A program made the position numbers and the translations under genes. Positions 31,010 through 39,334 of a stretch of 46,546 bases of DNA are shown here, one piece after another; position 1 is the first letter of the stretch; each line of letters begins with the position of its first letter. Origin of the DNA: a virus; IMG/VR virus record IMGVR_UViG_3300042402_007025, positions 1 to 46,546 of that record; one strand, written 5' to 3'. The notes beneath the pieces were generated by a model. It saw nothing but the letters and a program-made list of their open reading frames with translations, searched no databases and had not been told where the DNA came from.

Positions 31010-31735
31010 GTGATCAGCAAAGAGAAGAAAACACAAATAAAAAACGAACTCGAAAGTTTCTTAAGCACCTATTCTGGAGATACTTCAGAAAATGATATAG
31101 TCGACGATCGTTTTAATGAACTTGAGCAAAATCCTCCTATTGATTTTGATGAAATGAGTTCGGGTTTCAAGAAGAAAGCTCTTGAGATTACAGATTCCCT
31201 ATTTAAATTTTATGTAGATTTAGGTTTAATTACTCAACACGATTACCTAAAACAAAAGAAAGAACTCGATAATATGAATATCGAGACCATGTTCTTTCAG
31301 CATAAAACTATTAAGATGGCGATTGAAAGAATTATGGAAGAAATAAATCAGGGTGCAGCACATCCCCGTTTATTTGAAGTAATGTCACAATTACAGGATC
31401 GTCTTACCACAGTTACTAAAACACAAGCAAACTATATGTTGTTCTTAGAGGATACGTACAAGAAAATGCGTAGTGAAGTTGATTCAAAGGGAGACCAGGC
31501 CGGTCTTCCTGCCTCTTCTGTAAATGCTATTCAGGCTGGAGACTATTATATTACAGCCGGTACCAAAAATATCATGAAGGAGATTGAGAGCGACGGTTTA
31601 AATAGTGATTTTGATAATAGGCTGACTAATCCAAATGAAAAAAATTCATTGATGACGGAAAGAGGCTTAGAGCATTTAATTGAAAAAGAAAATGACGATG
31701 AAGATTTAAGCTCAACTATTTTCGAAATCATCTAA
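31010..31735 (+). CDS. Putative terminase small subunit (T4 gp16-like by position)
   Basis: Starts with GTG six nt after the previous stop. The 241-residue protein is mostly helical and acidic, with a central region likely to be coiled coil (MAIERIMEEINQG, LFEVMSQLQDRLTTVTKTQ, YMLFLEDTYKKMRSEVDS), as in T4-type small terminases, which form ring oligomers. It directly precedes the large terminase (2 nt gap), the T4 16-17 order. No HTH is obvious. Assignment rests on position and architecture. Confidence 0.6.
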   Translation: MISKEKKTQIKNELESFLSTYSGDTSENDIVDDRFNELEQNPPIDFDEMSSGFKKKALEITDSLFKFYVDLGLITQHDYLKQKKELDNMNIETMFFQHKTIKMAIERIMEEINQGAAHPRLFEVMSQLQDRLTTVTKTQANYMLFLEDTYKKMRSEVDSKGDQAGLPASSVNAIQAGDYYITAGTKNIMKEIESDGLNSDFDNRLTNPNEKNSLMTERGLEHLIEKENDDEDLSSTIFEII

Positions 31736-31737
31736 TT

Positions 31738-33696
31738 ATGAAAGACTTTTTATCAAAAGGAGGAAGGACCAGTGTACAGGTATCTAGAATGGATGATACT
31801 GAAAATAGCGCGGTTTGGACTACAAAAAAAGTGGATCAGCTTCTACTAGACTTTGAAAATGGTTTAATTGATATTAAGACCATTAAGAATTCTCCATTTA
31901 AAGATAATGACCCTGCCTGGAAAAAACAAAATTTGGTTTTTGAATATACTCCAGAAGAACTTGAAGAAATTAAGAGATGCAAATCTGATGTAGGCTACTT
32001 TGCAAATAAGTATGCTCAGGTTTTAACTGAATATGGAGTAGAACAAATTGTTTTACGTGATTACCAAGAAGAAATTATTAAAGCATTTGGTGCAAACCGT
32101 TTTAATATTCTAATGGCAAGTCGCCAAATTGGTAAAACCGTAATGTCTGGTGTATTTGTTGCATGGTATCTTATTTTCCATACAGACAAAAATGTCTTAG
32201 CTGTAGCCAACATTGCAAGTACAACCAAAGAGGTTGTTGACAAAATTAAATCTATTTTTGAAAACCTTCCATTTTTCTTAAAGCCCGGTTGTATTTCAAA
32301 TAACGTTATGTCGATGAAATTTGATAATGGCTGTAGATTAATTGGACGTACTACAACCAAAAATACAGGTATTGGTTTTACCATTCACTTACTATACATT
32401 GATGAGTTTGCGCATATTTCTCCAGCATATTTAGATTTCTTTTATCGAGCAATTTACCCTACTATTTCTGCATCAACTACCTCCAAGATTATTATTACGT
32501 CAACACCAAACGGTATGAATAGATTCTATGAAATCTATATGGATGCAGTAAATGGACTAAATACATATACTCCACTAAGAGTAGACTGGTGGCAAGTTCC
32601 AGGTAGAGATGATAAATGGAAAGCTGAAACTATTGCAAATATGGGATCTGAAGAAGACTTTAACCAGGAATATGGTCTACAGTTCTTTTCTTCTGATAGA
32701 TTACTACTTTCGTCTAAAGATCTTAAAAAGATTTTTGGAATCATGACTAAATACGAAGAGCCTCTTAAAATTAATTGGGATCCAGAAGTTCTTGCCCTAA
32801 TGGAAGGTAACTTTACCGTACATCCAAACCTAAAGGATTGGGATGAGCAGGATTTTCGAAATTCTCCAGATCGATATGTATTTTCAGTCGATACTGCAGA
32901 TGGAACAGGCAAAGACTTTTCAGTTATTAATATATTTAAAGTTGCACCCCTTCCAGTTAAAATGTTAGAGCCAATTAAAAACCTAGTAAAAAGCGAAATG
33001 GATTGTCTTTCTCTTGTTCAGGTTGCAACTTGGAGAAGTAATAAGCAGACAATTAATGAATATGCCCAGGTTTTAGAATATTTAGTTTATAGACTTTTTA
33101 ATTTTGAAAATCTTAAAGTCTTAATTGAATTAAACCATAAAGGAGATTTTATCCTAGATAAGATTGCAAATAATGAACAATATTGGCCAGGACAGTTAAT
33201 TCATTCAAAACATACTGAAGCAACTAAATTACTTAAACCTGGTCTTAAATTAAGCGTTACCAATAAAATCAAATTTTGCGAACGTTTTAAATATCACGTT
33301 AATGTAAATAAGATTCTACCAAACGAAAGTAAAACTGTAATGGAATTAGGTTCATTTGGTCGATCTACTAATGGAACCTATCGAAGTCAAAGCGGAAACG
33401 ATGACTTAGCAATGACATGTGTCAATACTGCAGCATTCTTTGATTCTCCAAGTTTTCTTGAATTAGGAACTGAAGTTTGGGATAGTACAAGTGCAGAATA
33501 CCAAAGGGAAATAACTGAAAAAATCTTAAATTCTACTCAAGGTGAAGGTTCAACCAAGATTAGTTCAGATTTAGTAGGTTATCTAAACGATACTCCACAA
33601 TTAAAAAAGCCTGGACAGCGTCAAGTCTTTGATGAAAATTATTTGGATTCATATAAAAGGACACTGTCTGGATTTTATGGAGATCAAAAAAATTAA
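31738..33696 (+). CDS. terL: Terminase large subunit (T4 gp17-like)
   Basis: The 652-residue packaging motor has all hallmarks: Walker A ASRQIGKT (127-134), Walker B LLYIDEFAH (218-226), coupling motif TSTPNG (254-259), and a nuclease domain beginning at FSVDTADGTGKDFSVINIF with D385. The later acidic residues are in VLIELNHKGDF and GNDDLAMTC. Its C-terminus (KRTLSGFYGDQKN) is typical of a T4-type large terminase in length. It translocates DNA into the prohead and makes headful cuts. It lies directly behind the small-subunit candidate. Confidence 0.97.
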   Translation: MKDFLSKGGRTSVQVSRMDDTENSAVWTTKKVDQLLLDFENGLIDIKTIKNSPFKDNDPAWKKQNLVFEYTPEELEEIKRCKSDVGYFANKYAQVLTEYGVEQIVLRDYQEEIIKAFGANRFNILMASRQIGKTVMSGVFVAWYLIFHTDKNVLAVANIASTTKEVVDKIKSIFENLPFFLKPGCISNNVMSMKFDNGCRLIGRTTTKNTGIGFTIHLLYIDEFAHISPAYLDFFYRAIYPTISASTTSKIIITSTPNGMNRFYEIYMDAVNGLNTYTPLRVDWWQVPGRDDKWKAETIANMGSEEDFNQEYGLQFFSSDRLLLSSKDLKKIFGIMTKYEEPLKINWDPEVLALMEGNFTVHPNLKDWDEQDFRNSPDRYVFSVDTADGTGKDFSVINIFKVAPLPVKMLEPIKNLVKSEMDCLSLVQVATWRSNKQTINEYAQVLEYLVYRLFNFENLKVLIELNHKGDFILDKIANNEQYWPGQLIHSKHTEATKLLKPGLKLSVTNKIKFCERFKYHVNVNKILPNESKTVMELGSFGRSTNGTYRSQSGNDDLAMTCVNTAAFFDSPSFLELGTEVWDSTSAEYQREITEKILNSTQGEGSTKISSDLVGYLNDTPQLKKPGQRQVFDENYLDSYKRTLSGFYGDQKN

Positions 33697-33702
33697 ACGT
33701 GA

Positions 33703-33966
33703 ATGATTAATTTTGACTTAACTAGAGACAGGGACGTTATTTTTAGAAGAACTATTGCTGCTATACAGCATGCTCTTAAAAATGACGTAGATATTGCAGA
33801 GCTGCCTAGCGTTAAGGTTGCCGAATCTGAAATTGATGCATTCGTTTTAAGGGACGGATGGGAAGATGCTATTGAAAAAGCAAAAAAGCATTTTGAAAAA
33901 ATTGAAGATTATGAAATGTGCCACACTTGTGTGTCGCTAATTGAAGAAATTAAAAAATCAAACTAA
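33703..33966 (+). CDS. Unknown small protein, 87 aa
   Basis: It lies between the large terminase and PhoH with gaps of 6 and 3 nt. The product (MINFDLTRDRDVIFRRTIAA) is helical and charged, with one Cys pair in EMCHTCVSL that could bind metal. Function unknown. Tight packing and conserved-looking start support it as a real gene. Confidence 0.65.
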   Translation: MINFDLTRDRDVIFRRTIAAIQHALKNDVDIAELPSVKVAESEIDAFVLRDGWEDAIEKAKKHFEKIEDYEMCHTCVSLIEEIKKSN

Positions 33967-33969
33967 CTA

Positions 33970-34671
33970 ATGCAAAAATCCACTAAAAGAAGAGGTAACT
34001 CTACACAATCTATCCCAGAATTATTAAAGCAAGTTTCGCTTAAACCTTCACAAAAGGAGTATTGTGACAAAATCATGAACAATGATATTACGTTATGTCA
34101 TGGACCAGCCGGAACTAGTAAAACCTTTGTTGCATGTTATGCATCAATGAAACTACATACAGAAGATAAGATTCAGCGTATAATTTTATCAAAGCCAATT
34201 CAAGAGTCTGGAGAAAAATTAGGATTTTTGCCTGGAGATATTAAAGAGAAAATCGACCCATTTATGGAAAGTTACCGAACTAACCTTGAAAAAATTATTG
34301 GTTGGGATAACTTAATTAAATTAGAAGGGGACGGTCTTATTGAATTTAGACCGCTTGCATATATGAGAGGTGCAACTTTTGATAATTGTTTAATGGTATT
34401 AGATGAAGCACAAAATGCAGATTTTAGACAACTGATGCTATTCATTACACGAATGGGAAAAAATTCAAAGGTCTTAATTTGTGGTGACGTTAGCCAATAT
34501 GACATATCAAGAGACAAAGTGGCACTTCCAAAATTTATTGAAATGATGCAGGGAATTAAAGGAATGGGAATTCATACCTTTGGCGATTCAGATATCGTTC
34601 GTAATAAAATTCTAATAGAAATTGCGGAAAGATATGACGAGTGGAAGGCAAATAATAAAGTTAATTGGTAA
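33970..34671 (+). CDS. phoH: PhoH-like P-loop ATPase
   Basis: The 233-residue protein has Walker A GPAGTSKT (45-52), the IILSKPIQESGEKLGFLPGD segment diagnostic of PhoH proteins, RPLAYMRGATFDNCLMVLDE containing Walker B (LMVLDEAQN, 141-149), and the sensor-like KVLICGDVSQYDI. PhoH-like proteins are common in large phages; they are ATPases linked to RNA metabolism in hosts, but their phage role is not settled. It lies at the end of the terminase gene run. Confidence 0.95.
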   Translation: MQKSTKRRGNSTQSIPELLKQVSLKPSQKEYCDKIMNNDITLCHGPAGTSKTFVACYASMKLHTEDKIQRIILSKPIQESGEKLGFLPGDIKEKIDPFMESYRTNLEKIIGWDNLIKLEGDGLIEFRPLAYMRGATFDNCLMVLDEAQNADFRQLMLFITRMGKNSKVLICGDVSQYDISRDKVALPKFIEMMQGIKGMGIHTFGDSDIVRNKILIEIAERYDEWKANNKVNW

Positions 34672-34681
34672 ATTAGTTAAG

Positions 34682-34687
34682 TACAAT
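34682..34687 (+). promoter_or_regulatory. Possible TATAAT-class promoter (TACAAT)
   Basis: AAGTACAATAACT, 24 nt before the ATG of the sigma factor gene. It fits the TATAAT-like class seen at 44494 and 45415 with one change. Confidence 0.35.
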
Positions 34688-34711
34688 AACTCTATCTAGA
34701 AAATAATTTTT

Positions 34712-35356
34712 ATGACAGGAAACAAAAAGGTCACAGGTTACGAAGATCTAAACCGCCGTCTCAATGATGAAATGCAGCAGCTTGCCGAAGCAATTGTTGC
34801 TAAAACTTTCACCGAAAGAGACCGAAATCGATTAGTTCGAATAATGGAACCTAAACTTAAATACTTTATTTGGAAGTTCTTTAACGATAAGGACGAAACC
34901 GAAGAAGTATTACATAATACGTTCTTTAAGATATTCAAATCGCTTGATAGTTATAATCCAAAATACAGATTTACAACTTGGATCTATACTATTGCCAGAA
35001 ATGAATCTCTACTGCATTTGCATAAACTTAAACAGCAAATGACCACTGATATTGATAAAATTGGAAATTCTCTATTTTTAGTCGATGACAGTCGAGATAA
35101 TTTGGAAAAAGAGAATTCTTTGGAAAATCTTTATACTGCGACTATGCTTGCAATTGAGGAGATGCCAGAGTCTTTAGAAAAATCTATCTTAATTGATAAA
35201 GAGCTAAATAAGATGAAGGGCGCTGATATTGCAGACAAATACGATATGAATCTCAATACAGTTAAAACTAAAATCAGAAAAGCACGTAAAATATTAAAAG
35301 ACTCAGTTTTGGAAAGTAATCCTGAACTGGTAGAAAAAATAAAGGACCTTTTCTAA
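34712..35356 (+). CDS. ECF-like sigma factor (sigma2 + sigma4 domains)
   Basis: The 214-residue protein has a sigma region 2 (about residues 40-105: LVRIMEPKLKYFIWKFFNDK, then DETEEVLHNTFFKIFKSLDS and FTTWIYTIARNES) and a region 4 helix-turn-helix at about 155-200 (MKGADIADKYDMNLNTVKTK, followed by IRKARKILKD). This is the group 4 (ECF) arrangement, without regions 1 and 3. T4 uses gp55, a reduced sigma factor, for late promoters; this protein is a candidate for the same role, directing host RNA polymerase to the ATAAATA motifs, but it could also serve another class. It is coupled to the next gene by a TAATG overlap. Confidence 0.88.
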   Translation: MTGNKKVTGYEDLNRRLNDEMQQLAEAIVAKTFTERDRNRLVRIMEPKLKYFIWKFFNDKDETEEVLHNTFFKIFKSLDSYNPKYRFTTWIYTIARNESLLHLHKLKQQMTTDIDKIGNSLFLVDDSRDNLEKENSLENLYTATMLAIEEMPESLEKSILIDKELNKMKGADIADKYDMNLNTVKTKIRKARKILKDSVLESNPELVEKIKDLF

Positions 35357-35853
35357 TGAAATACTTAAATCCACTAGTTTTTATTACTAAACTAATTGCT
35401 CTAATTAAGGAATTGGTTATATTTAGACGATATCTAGGTATACTGTCTGAATTAGATAAAAACGGCGAGCTTGATAAGCTAAACTTGCGAAAAACCCGAT
35501 TAGGCCGTCTATACTATGTTAAAAATCTTCAGCCAGAAGTATTATTAAATACAGACGATCTTAAAGGCTTTGAAATAATGCAGGTCAAAGAATCCCTAGC
35601 TGATTATAATGATCCAATTACTCGACTTGGAATTATCGATTTTGTTAAAACCGGATTTCGTCGAATTAAAACACCTGAAGTATACGCATATTTAGTATGG
35701 ATGGAGTTTGATTTTAAACAGCTTACACTAGACAGAATTTTATATTTAGTGTTCTATCCGATTGCAGCATTTTTTGTAATTTCGCTTGCAGTTTTACCAG
35801 CGGTTGGCTATGTGGAGTGGTCACAGATTTGGCAAACACTAAATTCCAAATAA
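35356..35853 (+). CDS. Unknown protein, 165 aa, with C-terminal membrane segment
   Basis: TAATG overlap with the sigma factor gene suggests joint expression. The N-terminal part is amphipathic (FITKLIALIKELVIF), the centre soluble and charged (LDKLNLRKTRLGRLYYVKNL), and the C-terminal end holds one clear transmembrane segment at about residues 130-150 (YLVFYPIAAFFVISLAVLPA). No domain recognised. It could anchor to the inner membrane, possibly controlling the sigma factor like an anti-sigma protein, though no anti-sigma motif is visible. Confidence 0.65.
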   Translation: MKYLNPLVFITKLIALIKELVIFRRYLGILSELDKNGELDKLNLRKTRLGRLYYVKNLQPEVLLNTDDLKGFEIMQVKESLADYNDPITRLGIIDFVKTGFRRIKTPEVYAYLVWMEFDFKQLTLDRILYLVFYPIAAFFVISLAVLPAVGYVEWSQIWQTLNSK

Positions 35854-35856
35854 ATA
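35850..35856 (+). promoter_or_regulatory. T4-type late promoter motif ATAAATA
   Basis: CCAAATAAATAATCG overlaps the stop of the 35356 gene and ends 23 nt before the ATG at 35880. Confidence 0.5.
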
Positions 35857-35879
35857 ATCGTATCAAATAATCTTAAATT

Positions 35880-36155
35880 ATGAATAAAGTAGAACAATTT
35901 TTACAGAAAAACGGATTAAAGGTAGTAATATTTTTATTAATTTTAACCTATATGAAATCTTGCGGAGTAGACCGTGAAGTTACTAAAATTAAAAAGCAAT
36001 TAACTACACTAGATTCGCTAGCAACAAAAAAGGACCTTGAAATTGAGGGTCTTAAAGCCGAAAAACGCATGATTCAGGCAACTGACCGAAAAATGCTAGA
36101 CGTTCAGCGCCAATCTGAAATTGATGCTGAATTGAAAAAACTTGGTGCAAAATAA
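35880..36155 (+). CDS. Small membrane-anchored coiled-coil protein, 91 aa
   Basis: The N-terminal transmembrane segment (VVIFLLILTYM, about residues 14-26) is followed by a long charged coiled coil (EVTKIKKQLTTLDSLATKKD, LEIEGLKAEKRMIQAT). A Cys at position 28 follows the hydrophobic stretch but the preceding residues do not make a good lipobox. The layout (short N-terminus, one TM, coiled coil) is that of an i-spanin, but no o-spanin partner is evident, so this is only a possibility. TAATG overlap with the next membrane gene. Confidence 0.65.
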   Translation: MNKVEQFLQKNGLKVVIFLLILTYMKSCGVDREVTKIKKQLTTLDSLATKKDLEIEGLKAEKRMIQATDRKMLDVQRQSEIDAELKKLGAK

Positions 36156-36865
36156 TGAAAAATAAAGCAACCCATTACTTTATAATTGGTTCTTTTGTTA
36201 CTCTATATCTTTTAGTATCAATTATTTCAACGATTCACGTAATCGACTTTTTTAAATTATCAAATCCTACGTGGTTAGCAGTTTCTCTTGCAATTGGTTT
36301 TGAAGTTGGTGCAGCTGCATCCCTAGCATCTCTTATTATTTTAGAAAAAATGAATAAAGGTATTGTTTGGGGACTTTTTATTCTTTTAACTGCAATGCAG
36401 GCAATGGGAAATACCTATTATGCATTTTCTCATCTTGAAAATTTTACGGGCTGGATTGAACTGTTTGGACTTCAAGAAGAAGACTTAATTTATCAAAAGA
36501 GAATACTTGCAATTATTTCAGGTGCAGTTTTACCGGTGGTTGCACTAGGTTTCATTAAATCTCTAGTTGACTATATTAAACCTACACCAGATCCTATTCA
36601 AACTGAACCTATTGTAGAAGAGCCAATTATAGAAGAACCAATATTGGAACCAGTTGGACCAATTGTCCAAGAAAGCGTCCAAGCCGAGACTCCCAGCAAA
36701 GCTCCAAAAGTTAAAAAAAAGACTCAAGTGACCCAGGAAAAATCTACTGGACCAATTGAAGTTGACTTAACTAAGCCCAAACACATAGATTTACTTGAAA
36801 TTCCAGACCGAGATACCAGAAGACTTTCGGCAGATGAAAGAATTTCACGAGGAATTGTCTCGTAA
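36155..36865 (+). CDS. Four-TM membrane protein with Pro/Glu-rich cytoplasmic tail, 236 aa
   Basis: Four hydrophobic segments are visible at about residues 8-31 (FIIGSFVTLYLLVSIIST), 38-62 (WLAVSLAIGFEVGAAASLAS), 70-90 (IVWGLFILLTAMQAM) and 116-138 (ILAIISGAVLPVVALGFI). A long soluble tail begins near 145 with repeated Pro/Glu pairs (PIVEEPIIEEPILEPVGP) and then Lys-rich sequence. No enzymatic motif. Coupled by TAATG to the preceding single-TM coiled-coil protein; the two probably form one membrane complex. Function unknown. Confidence 0.7.
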   Translation: MKNKATHYFIIGSFVTLYLLVSIISTIHVIDFFKLSNPTWLAVSLAIGFEVGAAASLASLIILEKMNKGIVWGLFILLTAMQAMGNTYYAFSHLENFTGWIELFGLQEEDLIYQKRILAIISGAVLPVVALGFIKSLVDYIKPTPDPIQTEPIVEEPIIEEPILEPVGPIVQESVQAETPSKAPKVKKKTQVTQEKSTGPIEVDLTKPKHIDLLEIPDRDTRRLSADERISRGIVS

Positions 36866-36872
36866 ATCGAAG

Positions 36873-36879
36873 GTAAATA
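36873..36879 (+). promoter_or_regulatory. Late promoter-like motif GTAAATA
   Basis: AAGGTAAATAATAAA, 19 nt before the ATG at 36899. The first base of the core differs (G for A), so it is a weaker match. Confidence 0.4.
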
Positions 36880-36898
36880 ATAAAAAGAACTTCGGCTA

Positions 36899-37687
36899 AT
36901 GTCTTACATTAAATTTAAAGGTGATCCAAGCTATAAAAGAGTCAATTCTGGCATGGCTAAACTATGTGACCCAGTGCCTGTCAAAAAGTCAGTTCGACTT
37001 ATTGATAACTGTTTTTCAATTGTAGACAAAAATGTTAGTCAAGCAGATCTTTGCGACTTTGGTAAACTGGCATATCCAGCAGATTCTTATGTTAAACAGG
37101 AATTAGAAATATGTCAAGGCGAAAACGTTATTGTTTTTGGTAATAATTTAGTTGGCGGAACTACCGCAACTTCTTCAACTACTCTTAATAGTACTGCTGT
37201 GGTTACGGCTTCAGTTAATGCATTAATCAGAATCGGTAGCACGGTTTCCGGTAGCGGAATTGCTGATGGAACTACCGTTACTGCAGTTAATGGAACAGCT
37301 ATAACTTTATCTAAGGCTGCTACTGCAACCAATGCAAGTGTAGTATTAACCTTTGTTGAAGTTTTAAATCCAAACAAAGCTTACGTAAAAGGGGTAATTA
37401 TCTATGTAAATTATCCTACACTAGATGAAGATGGTGCAGAAATTAATCCTTCTGAATATATGTTAACAGGATCTATTTCGTCAATTTTTTCAAATGGTGG
37501 AAATAGTTCATCTAATTTTACAATAGGTCAAGCCTATATGTACTTTGCGCCAGAGGCAACAACTGATCCAACTAAGATTATAAACACTTTAACTTTATTA
37601 AACCCAAGTTCAAAATTCAGTGTTAAAGTTAGCGTCTTATTAATTAAGACAAAAACTGACGTTGACCCAAATAATTGTGATTGCTAA
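36899..37687 (+). CDS. Structural protein with inserted beta module, 262 aa
   Basis: The N-terminus (MSYIKFKGDPSYKRVNSGMA) and C-terminus (LTLLNPSSKFSVKVSVLLIK) look like one folded protein. Between them, at about residues 83-150, lies a low-complexity beta module (TTATSSTTLNSTAVVTASVN, then IRIGSTVSGSGIADGTTVTA and VNGTAITLSKAATATNASVV). This type of module (G..VSG.GI..GT.V..VNG..ITLS) recurs as an add-on in many phage structural proteins. The Cys pair CDC ends the protein. It is preceded by a late promoter-like motif and coupled by TAATG to the next gene. Probably a virion surface protein. Confidence 0.65.
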   Translation: MSYIKFKGDPSYKRVNSGMAKLCDPVPVKKSVRLIDNCFSIVDKNVSQADLCDFGKLAYPADSYVKQELEICQGENVIVFGNNLVGGTTATSSTTLNSTAVVTASVNALIRIGSTVSGSGIADGTTVTAVNGTAITLSKAATATNASVVLTFVEVLNPNKAYVKGVIIYVNYPTLDEDGAEINPSEYMLTGSISSIFSNGGNSSSNFTIGQAYMYFAPEATTDPTKIINTLTLLNPSSKFSVKVSVLLIKTKTDVDPNNCDC

Positions 37688-38139
37688 TGAGACCAGTAAT
37701 GTCATATGGACAAAAGAATAACTTTATAAGCAGTATTCCATTTCAAGGAAGAGGCGATTTTGGTTTTGTTGCATCTCAATCAAATTTTACTCCAGGTATT
37801 ACAATTAAATTATTACCACTGGCAGATCTTTCGTTACCACAAGAGGTTGAGATTTCAGAGTTTGACCAACTGGTAAATGATTTAAATGACCAATTTAGAC
37901 TAGGAAAAAGACTTAGTGGCGTTGAAGTAAACACTCAACATCAAAAAGGCGGTTCTAACAAGATATTTGGTAGATTTATGGGATTTGAACTTGATAGAAA
38001 ACACCAGGTTATTAGAGCATTTATTAGAGACTCTATTTCTAATAAAAGGGTTGAAGTTTATCCTGCCTCGCTAATGACAGTTAACGAAGCTACATCCCAT
38101 CACACAAAAACTTTTATGCAGTTTTTAATACAAGATTAG
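37687..38139 (+). CDS. Unknown protein, 150 aa
   Basis: I chose the ATG at 37687, which overlaps the upstream stop in TAATG; an in-frame TTG at 37681 is less likely. The product (MRPVMSYGQKNNFISSIPFQ) has a beta-like middle (GRFMGFELDRKHQVIRAFIR) and a positively charged centre (FRLGKRLSGVEVNTQHQKGG). No motif recognised. Coupling to a structural protein and its position before the gp26-like gene suggest a baseplate or tail role. Confidence 0.6.
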   Translation: MRPVMSYGQKNNFISSIPFQGRGDFGFVASQSNFTPGITIKLLPLADLSLPQEVEISEFDQLVNDLNDQFRLGKRLSGVEVNTQHQKGGSNKIFGRFMGFELDRKHQVIRAFIRDSISNKRVEVYPASLMTVNEATSHHTKTFMQFLIQD

Positions 38140-38158
38140 AAAGGTCTGTATTAATATA

Positions 38159-39112
38159 ATGCAAGAAATCGATCCAATTAAGGCCCAAGAATACTTAGAC
38201 ACAAGAGACCAAGAGTCTGGTGTTAACACAGTAGCGACCGCGCCTAAATCAAAAACCAAAAAGAAAGAATCACTTTCTCAACCCAATGAACTAGGTTGGA
38301 AAAACATTCCATTGGAAAATCTTCCAAGTAAAGGAAAATTCTATTTAGATAATTTTAGTCTAGCTATTAGATCAGCGACTGTTGCTGAAGTTAGACACTG
38401 GTCAACAATTGATGAAACTGATATGCTTTCAATTGATGATCAATTAAACTATATTTTAGAGCGTTGCGCTGAAATTAGAATAGATGAAGAGGAAGTTTCA
38501 TGGAAAGAACTTTTAGAAATTGATAGATTTTTTATCATATTTAAAATTCAAGAACTAACCTTTCCAAATGGTGAAAATCAATTACCACATAGATTTGAAT
38601 GCTCATGCTCAGAACCTAAATATTCTGAAAAACTTCCAATTGAAAGTTCAATGCTTAGAATATTTGATTTTCCAGAAGAACTTGATCAATTTTATTCGCC
38701 AGAGGATCGTGCGTATGTAATTAAATCAGAAAAAATGAATGCTGAGTTTAATCTATACTTACCAACTCTAGGTACAATGAATAGACTTAGAGAAATTATT
38801 ATAGAATTAACTGCTAAGGGATTGGAAGTAGATAAAGCCTTTATTAAAGTGGTTCCATATTTAATTGGTAATTGGGAATCTTTAAATATTTCAACCTATT
38901 CTGCGCTAAATCAGGATTCTTTAACTTGGAATATTCCAAAGTTTACGTTTATTTCAAAGTTTGCAGATGAAATACAAAAATCTAAAAAACAGTTACTTAA
39001 AGCAGATTGTCCAAATTGTGAATCTAAAATAGACTCACGAATTTTTTTGGACTCCAGCTTCACTGTCAAAGATCTTTTCCTTATTTCAACTGGATTTAGT
39101 GAACTTGTTTGA
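38159..39112 (+). CDS. Baseplate hub assembly protein, T4 gp26-like (T4_baseplate family)
   Basis: The 317-residue protein matches the pattern of the T4 baseplate gp26 family: LPSKGKFYLDN, then IRSATVAEVRHWSTIDETDM, SIDDQLNYILERCAEIRIDE, a DRFFIIFKIQELTFPNGENQ segment and FECSCSEP, which holds the CxC common after the G-E-N turn. A later CPNCESK gives a second pair that might bind zinc together with it. In T4, gp26 acts in hub assembly. The N-terminal 40 residues are Lys- and Ser-rich. The next small ORF begins inside it in the +1 frame. Confidence 0.7.
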   Translation: MQEIDPIKAQEYLDTRDQESGVNTVATAPKSKTKKKESLSQPNELGWKNIPLENLPSKGKFYLDNFSLAIRSATVAEVRHWSTIDETDMLSIDDQLNYILERCAEIRIDEEEVSWKELLEIDRFFIIFKIQELTFPNGENQLPHRFECSCSEPKYSEKLPIESSMLRIFDFPEELDQFYSPEDRAYVIKSEKMNAEFNLYLPTLGTMNRLREIIIELTAKGLEVDKAFIKVVPYLIGNWESLNISTYSALNQDSLTWNIPKFTFISKFADEIQKSKKQLLKADCPNCESKIDSRIFLDSSFTVKDLFLISTGFSELV

Positions 39113-39290
39113 AACTAACAAGTTCTTGGCGGTGAAGCTGAATCAATCACTAGATGTATTGTACAGTCTTCCATTTTATGAATATTCAATTTACCTTACT
39201 ATAACAAATAAACAAATTTCTGAAAATAACTCAAGGATTGAATCTGAGCTCGACTCAGGACCTCCAATTTTACCTAGAAGAATGACGTAA
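39099..39290 (+). CDS. Small ORF in +1 frame, 63 aa, possible gp51-like or frameshift product
   Basis: It starts with GTG 14 nt before the gp26-like stop (another candidate is TTG at 39105). The segment LYSLPFYEYSIYLTITNKQI resembles the LP.yE....L motif of tail assembly chaperone-type proteins. The frame is open upstream to 39033, so it could be expressed by +1 frameshifting from the gp26-like gene (near GTT TGA) or by reinitiation. The coding character is supported by the sensible motif and by filling the gap. T4 has gp51 near the baseplate hub genes, but no similarity can be stated. Confidence 0.5.
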   Translation: MNLFETNKFLAVKLNQSLDVLYSLPFYEYSIYLTITNKQISENNSRIESELDSGPPILPRRMT

Positions 39291-39311
39291 CCGATTTTCT
39301 AGAAATTTTCA

Positions 39312-39318
39312 ATAAATA
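39312..39318 (+). promoter_or_regulatory. T4-type late promoter motif ATAAATA
   Basis: TCAATAAATAACAAAA, 16 nt before the ATG at 39335. Confidence 0.55.
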
Positions 39319-39334
39319 ACAAAAAGCAAATCGG

